The position numbers and the translations under genes were made by a program. Of a stretch of 64,000 nucleotides of DNA, positions 57,890-64,000 are shown in pieces; the stretch's first letter is position 1, and the number at the start of each line of letters is the position of its first letter. The notes beneath the pieces were generated by a model, which searched no databases, had not been told where the DNA came from, and saw only the letters and a list, made by a program, of their open reading frames with translations. The DNA comes from Torymus aiolomorphi. Taxonomy: Eukaryota > Arthropoda > Insecta > Hymenoptera > Torymidae. The stretch is taken from NCBI GenBank assembly GCA_036365515.1, contig CM070876.1, forward strand, positions 122,530,810 to 122,594,809, given 5' to 3'.

Positions 57890-59502
57890 TATTATAGAGT
57901 AACACCTTCTATGTCATACAGTTAAAACTTTTTAAACTTTATGTCATAGAGTAACATCTTTTTAAGTCACAGAGTAACACCTTTCTTACGTCATAAAGCA
58001 ACACATTCTTTATGTCATAGAGTAACATCTTCCTTATCTCAAAGAGCAATCTTTTTTATGTTATAGAGTAACACCTTTTTTATGTCATAGAGTGACATGA
58101 TTTAATGTCATAGAGTTACACCTTTTTCATGTCATAGAGTAACACCTTTTTTATGTCATAGAGTAACACTTTTTTTATGTCATAGAGTTACATCTTCTTT
58201 ATGTCATATAGTAACACCTTCTTTATATAATACAGCGAACTTTTTTATGTTATAGAGTAACACCTCTTTATATTATAGAGTAACACGTTCTTTATCTCAT
58301 AGAGTATCACCTTTTTTATATTATAGAGTGACACCTACTCTATGACATAGAGTTACACCTTTTTATGTCATAGAGTAACACCTTATTAATGACATAGAGT
58401 GACATGTTTTATGTGTTATAAAGTTACACCTTCTTTATGTCATAGAGTGAAACCTTCTTTATATCATAGAGCGATCTTTTTTATGATATAGAGTAACACG
58501 TTTTTTATATTATAGAGTAACCCCTTTTTTATGGCATAGAGTATCACCTTTTTTATGTTATAGAGTAACACATTTTCTATCTCATAGAGTATCACCTCTT
58601 TTATCTTATAGTGTAACACCTTCTTTATGTGATAGAGTGACAACTATTTCATGTGATGGAGTAACACCTTCTGTGTCATACAGTTAAATCTTTTTAAACT
58701 TTTTTTCATAGAGTAACACCTTTTTATATCATAGAGTGACACCTTTATGTCATAGAGTGACACCTTTTTTATGTCATAATGTTACACCCTTTTCATATTA
58801 TAGAGTAAGATCTTATTTACGTCATAGAGTAACACCTCTTTATATTATAGAATAACACGTTCTTTATCTCATAGAGTAACACCTTTTTATATTATAGAGT
58901 GACACCTACTCTATGACATAGAGTGATACCTTTTTTATGTTTTAGAGTTACACCTTTTTATGTCATAGAGTAACACCTTTTAATGTCACACCCTCTTTAT
59001 GTCATAGAGTGACACCTTTTTTATGTCATAGTCACACCTTTTTAATGTCATTGAGTAACACCGTTTTATGTCATAGAGTAACACTTTTATTATGTCATAG
59101 AGTTATACCTTCTTTATGTCATAGAGTGAAACTTTCTTTATATCATAGAGCGATCTTTTTTATGATATAGAGTAACACGTTTTTTATATTATATAGAACC
59201 ACTTTTTATGGCATAGAGTATCACCTTTTTTATATTATAGAGTAACATCTTTTCTATCTCATAGAGTATCACCTCTTTTATATTATAGAGTAACACCTTC
59301 TTTATGTCATAGAGTGACAACTATTTCATGTGATGGAGTAACACTTTCTGTGTCATACAGTTAAAACTTCTTAAACATTTTTTCATAGAGTAACACCTTT
59401 TTATATCATAGAGTGACACCTTCTTTATGGCATAGAATGACACCTTCTTCATGTTATAGAGTTACACCTTTTTATGTCATACAGTAACACCTTTTAATGG
59501 TT
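57890..59502. repeat. Satellite array of about 24-26-bp units
   Basis: Roughly 60 copies of a unit like GAGTAACACCTTTTTTATG followed by TCATA. Variants (GAGTGACACC, GAGCGATC) recur in order, for instance ACCTACTCTATGACATAG near 58327 and 58911 and ACTATTTCATGTGATGG near 58640 and 59320, implying higher-order units of about 580-680 bp. Confidence 0.95.
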
Positions 59503-60031
59503 AATAATAACCATCACTAAAAAAGAATAACATATAACTTTATTTAAGATCACAGACACAATTAGAAATCTTATTGATAACGAACTCTCGAGTCAATTAA
59601 CGAAACTGAAAACTTACTCGAGTCGAGAACAACAACAAACTTGTCGCTTAGCAACGCTTCCGTTCTTATGTGCGATGATGATAGATGAACATATAACAGT
59701 ATGACATGTATAACTCGGAAAACGTGACCTGCTACGCAGCTGAAAATCTGAGTTCGTCATGCTTACATGCGTCTTAAATAATCGACATTCACCTTAAATA
59801 ATCGGTAATTCCAGATTCTTCATTTGTCAACAGAGCATGGCGGGAAATAGAAAAAAAATGAGAGTATATTTGTAACTTGAAAATGTTTGTTTACCAAAAT
59901 AATTTTATTGAATATTGACATTTGAAAATTAACATTTTTAATCAACGTTTTTAGATAATCTAGTACAATATAATTTGGATAATGAGACTCGGGTGGTGAT
60001 ACTATCAACTTATTTATTCACTAAAATAAAT

Positions 60032-60085
60032 AACGACGTTTCGGCCCGTACAGAACGACGTACGTTACAAGGCCCTCATCAGGTT
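60032..60085 (-). ncRNA. Hammerhead ribozyme motif, second copy
   Basis: Identical to 54189-54242. Confidence 0.75.
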
Positions 60086-60358
60086 CCAATTCCTAAAAGT
60101 TAAGATACATGTAAATTCAAAAAATGTTAAACATAAATCACGTATTATTACAAACATACAGTTATTTCTACAAAAACAACTTTCGGCAACACGCTAGATG
60201 GTAGAGCGGTGAATACAAGTTTCACTGTCGCGTTATATTCTTACATATGTTTGGTTACATATGAGTGTGTATGTGAATAAACACAATACTTGTATCTGTC
60301 TCGCCTTACGTATAAAATTAACGAACTACTATGCTTTCTAAACTTAATAGTCAAAATA

Positions 60359-60694
60359 CTAAACATTATTATTAAGGAAATTTTTATAACAAAATTTTAA
60401 ATTGTTTGTGTCTAACATTCTATTAATATTATTCGCATTAACATGAATATGTAGCATTTCAGAGAACAATCGCTTGAATTTATTATTTTCGTTGTCTAGT
60501 ATTCTTATCTTATCAAAGTTAAATGAGTGTATTGTTTCATTAATATGTTCTACTAAAGCTGATTTCTCTCTAAAATGTTTACAGTCGCTTTCATGTTCCT
60601 TTACTCTAGTTTTGAGATGCCTGGAAGATTGGCCTATGTAACAAGCTTTGCAGTCATTACAGTTTATTTTATAAACAATGTTACATTTGTCTAT
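60359..60694 (-). pseudogene. Penelope GIY-YIG domain, second copy
   Basis: Same sequence as 54516-54851. Confidence 0.85.
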
Positions 60695-60873
60695 TTAACA
60701 CATTCGATCTTTTCCCAATTGAATAAATCTCGAGAATTTGTCAATGCATTTGAAAATTACATTAATATTATTCTTGTGAAAAATTCTCTTAATAATAGAG
60801 CAAATTTTTGAAAATAAGGTAAAACTATCAATTTTTTATTACTGAAAATCACTTGATTTGAAGCTGCGTAATT

Positions 60874-61866
60874 TTATATTTTTTGTAATCTTTTTTTTAT
60901 ATATTTATTAATAAAATTATGTCGGTAATTATTAGTTAGTAAGAATTTTTTTGATATTTCAAGATTTTCACTGTGAAATTTACCGTCGGACAATTTGATA
61001 CTGTAATCTACTAATGTGTAGACTATTGCGATTTTTTGAGATAAAGGGTGCTGTGAATTAAAATTTAAGTAATGACCAGAATGAGTAGGTTTCCTATACC
61101 AGTTAGTAATTATTGAATTATTATCTGGAATTATGAGCTTCAAATCAGGAAAACTAATTTCATTATTAGTTGTGGTTTCCACTGTAAATTGTAGGTTACT
61201 GTCAAAGTTATTAAACACTTCCAAAGTTTCATCGATTAAACAAATGGGAATACATATTAGAATGTCATCTACATAGCGTAAGTATAAAGGTACATCAAAA
61301 CTTAGTTTATTAAGACAATGTTCCTCCAAGCGTCTCATAGCCAAGTCACACAAGACAGGACTTACAGGACTTCCCATTGCAGATCCGAATGTTTGTTTAT
61401 AGAATTTGTCATTAAATTGGAAAAAAGTAGAGTCAAGGACTATGTTAATACCTTCACAAAACTCTTTACAAGAAAGATTTATTTTATTGCGTAAATATTT
61501 CCAATTATCTTCTATTGATTTTATAATAATTTCCTTGCTTGTATTAGTAAATAAACTAACCACATCTAAACTAATTAGTATGTATCCTGGAGGTATAACA
61601 AATTTATCTATTCTTTCTTTGAGATGAAAACTATTTTTTACATATTAGTTAGTTTTTGGAATGTTATCATTTAAAAATTTTGTCAAGAATTTAGATAAAT
61701 TATATGTCGGAGAATTAACGGCGGAAACAATAATACGTATAGGATGTCCAGTCTTGTGTACTTCAACTAAACCGTAACATTTTGCAAGATTTGTTTTATT
61801 AATTTCCGTTGGTTTTACATCAAATTCATAATCTTGAAAAATGTCTAAATTGTACCAACGCTTCAC
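60874..61866 (-). pseudogene. Penelope reverse transcriptase core, second copy
   Basis: Same protein and same TAA lesion as 55031-56023, so the lesion predates the duplication. Confidence 0.9.
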
Positions 61867-61886
61867 AAATGCTGTTGTAGTTCTAA

Positions 61887-62554
61887 TTAATTTATTGAGT
61901 TCTTTGACAATTCTTTGTAATATTTATCATTCTGTAGTTGTTTTTCAACACTGTCAATATATGTATTTCTATCTAGAACGACTGTGGCGTTTCCCTTATC
62001 TACTTTTGTCACTAGTAAATTTTTGTTTTTATTAAGAAAATAATTCGTATTTTCAATGTCATTTATCATCTTGCTGGCGAAGAAACTTTGTTTTTTGGTA
62101 GATTTTAAAAAACTCTCAAAGAATTTTAAAATATTATTTCTTAATTTATCAATGTTAAATTCTAAAAAATATAATCCACATTCTAATGATTTAAAAAATT
62201 CAAATTTAGATCGGGTGTCAATATTACTAGTGAAATTAAAAGTTACGCCCAATTTATAACATTAAATACTGATTCTGGAATAGCTGCACTAGTAAGATTA
62301 TATAACCACTTAGAATTTACATCGGTGTTACTTATATTAGCTAGAGTCGATGTTTTTCTATGAGTACGTTGATCTATCACTCTGTCTACAATTTCTGTAT
62401 TTCTAGTTCTATCATCTTCCAGATTATATTTATATTTCGAATAAAATAAGCTTTTTAATTTTTCATTTAATTTAGATTCAAATTTACGTAAATCTACTGT
62501 TGTTTTGGAAACAGCGAACTCTTCAAAATGAGCAATTATTTCACAGTCGATCAA
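61887..62554 (-). pseudogene. Penelope N-terminal region, second copy
   Basis: Same as 56044-56711, with the same frame changes. Confidence 0.75.
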
Positions 62555-62654
62555 TTTATCAATTAGTAAATTTTTTGTTATAGATATTAAGTTAATTAAA
62601 AAAGTTTTGTGTGTGCGTTAGCGTCAGCTATTTCATTGTTAAGACTGGTTCTCA

Positions 62655-63298
62655 TAAAACTACGGAAATTAATAAAACAAATCTTGCAAAATGTTACGGT
62701 TTAGTTAAAGTACACAAGACTGGACATCCTATACGTATTATTGTTTCCGCCGTTAATTCTCCGACATATAATTTATCTAAATTCTTGACAAAATTTTTAA
62801 ATGATAACATTCCAAAAACTAAGTCATATGTAAAAAATAGTTTTCGTCTCAAAGAAAGGATAGATTCATTTGTTATACCTCCAGGATACACACTAATTAG
62901 TTTAGATGAGGTTAGTTTATTTACTAATACAAGCAAGGAAATTATCATAAAATCAATAGAAGATAATTGGAAATATTTACGCAATAAAATAAATCTTTCT
63001 TGTAAAGAGTTTTGTGAAGGCTAACATAGTCCTTGACTCTACCTTTTCCCAAATTAATGACAAATTCTATAAACAAATATTCGGATCTGCAATGGGAAGT
63101 CCTGTAAGTCCTGTCTTGTGTGACTTGGCTATGAGACGCTTGGAGGAACATTGTCTTAATAAACTAAGTTTTGATGTACCTTTATACTTACGCTATTTAG
63201 ATGACATTCTAATATGTATTCCCATTTGTTTAATCGATGAAACTTTGAAAGTGTTTAATAACTTTGACAGTAACCTACAATTTACAGTGGAAACCTAA
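62655..63298 (+). pseudogene. Inverted Penelope RT fragment, second copy
   Basis: Same as 56812-57455. Confidence 0.85.
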
Positions 63299-63732
63299 TA
63301 ATAATTGAAGTAATTCTACGGACAAACGATAGTTCCGTTCGTTTATCTGGACAAAGTCACCTTCCAACTTTATTGGAGAATTTCCGATCATAAGTAAATT
63401 TCCCCGCTTGTAAACACCATAACTACTATCGAGATATCACCTAGAATTTCCGTTACATTTCGTTACATATTTCTTGACTAGTTTTGCAAATTTACGATTA
63501 TTGGAGCTAGCTATTTTATTATGGTCAGGGCTCATATTACATAGTTTGATTTCAGAAGTTTCCATATCCAGAGATTCAGCATTTTTTGTCAAACCTAATA
63601 AAGACTGTGATTTTTGTACTACTACATTCTGAAATTTGCGAATAACATCCGGTGTGTTCGGCATGTTTATGTTTCAAAAGTTTAACATCAACTGAATAAA
63701 TATACCACCAAGATCCATTTATACTTTTATCC

Positions 63733-64000
63733 TATTATAGAGTAACACCTTCTATGTCATACAGTTAAAACTTTTTAAACTTTATGTCATAGAGTAACAT
63801 CTTTTTAAGTCACAGAGTAACACCTTTCTTACGTCATAAAGCAACACATTCTTTATGTCATAGAGTAACATCTTCCTTATCTCAAAGAGCAATCGTTTTT
63901 ATGTTATAGAGTAACACCTTTTTTATGTCATAGAGTGACATGATTTAATGTCATAGAGTTACACCTTTTTCATGTCATAGAGTAACACCTTTTTTATGTC
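63733..64000. repeat. Satellite array, second copy, cut by window end
   Basis: The 24-26-bp units as at 57890, with one visible difference in the first 270 bp (CAATCGTTTTT for CAATCTTTTTT). Confidence 0.95.

Larger units (their letters stand above)
53660..59502. repeat. First copy of a 5,843-bp tandem duplication
   Basis: Sequence from 53660 on is repeated from 59503 on, through the window end, with only isolated single-base differences (for example near 53890 / 59733 and 58052 / 63895). The junction lies where the 24-bp satellite meets the gypsy LTR. The unit contains most of the gypsy 5' LTR, the Penelope-like element and the satellite array. Confidence 0.95.
59503..64000. repeat. Second copy of the 5,843-bp tandem duplication (runs off the window)
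   Basis: Everything in 53660-58157 is repeated here at +5,843: partial gypsy LTR (59503-59698), hammerhead, Penelope pseudogenes, inverted RT fragment, small frame and the first part of the satellite. The individual features are listed below. Confidence 0.95.

Noticed and set aside
57890..59502. CRISPR-like array
   Set aside because: Units are contiguous diverged tandem repeats without unique spacers, in a eukaryotic context.

Overview
This is an animal, almost certainly insect, genomic window made almost entirely of transposable elements. It is AT-rich and carries arthropod-type BEL/Pao, Ty3/gypsy, Ty1/copia, Penelope-like, P-superfamily and foldback elements, tRNA-derived SINE-like repeats, GT-AG introns and long simple repeats. 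Hymenoptera (an ant or wasp) would fit, but the sequence cannot prove it. I find no convincing host gene. Nearly all coding sequence belongs to mobile elements, and most of it is broken.

Positions 1-10585: AT-rich DNA; a decayed minus-strand LTR retrotransposon (gag remnants about 2040-5579, LTR-like block 7014-7612) interrupted by a TIR-like element (3041-4476) carrying an inverted array of 90-bp repeats; an 80-bp tandem repeat; three tandem tRNA-derived repeat units.

Positions 10586-48660: one BEL/Pao element (minus strand, 4-bp CTAT target duplication) into which everything else is stacked. Its left (3') LTR is split by a 4.6-kb transposon with about 1.3-kb terminal inverted repeats (10826-15449). 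Its interior is split by a 5.2-kb foldback element (18046-23264). Its right (5') LTR is split by a Ty1/copia element (23702-48226). The copia gag gene is split, inside its zinc knuckle, by a 19.7-kb P-superfamily element (24845-44549) with about 1-kb TIRs and a THAP-type transposase pseudogene. The right TIR of that P element is split by a 5.3-kb, apparently intact transposon (38588-43914). It encodes an IS3/retroviral-integrase-like DDE transposase on one strand and a spliced 854-residue protein-kinase gene on the other. The matching left TIR preserves the empty site, so the insertion and its 6-bp target duplication can be read directly.

Positions 48661-64000: a Ty3/gypsy element (48950-53855; 225-bp LTRs, GTAT duplication) with broken gag-pol and a truncated integrase; then a Penelope-like element (RT plus GIY-YIG endonuclease) with a hammerhead-ribozyme motif, an inverted RT fragment, and a 1.6-kb array of a roughly 24-bp satellite. 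The block from 53660 to 59502 is repeated almost identically from 59503 to past the window end (period 5,843 bp), either a very recent tandem duplication or an assembly artefact.

The nesting gives a relative order: BEL, then the long-TIR, foldback and copia insertions (mutual order unknown), then P inside copia, then the kinase-bearing transposon inside P. The last is the most intact and the most interesting candidate for an undescribed system.
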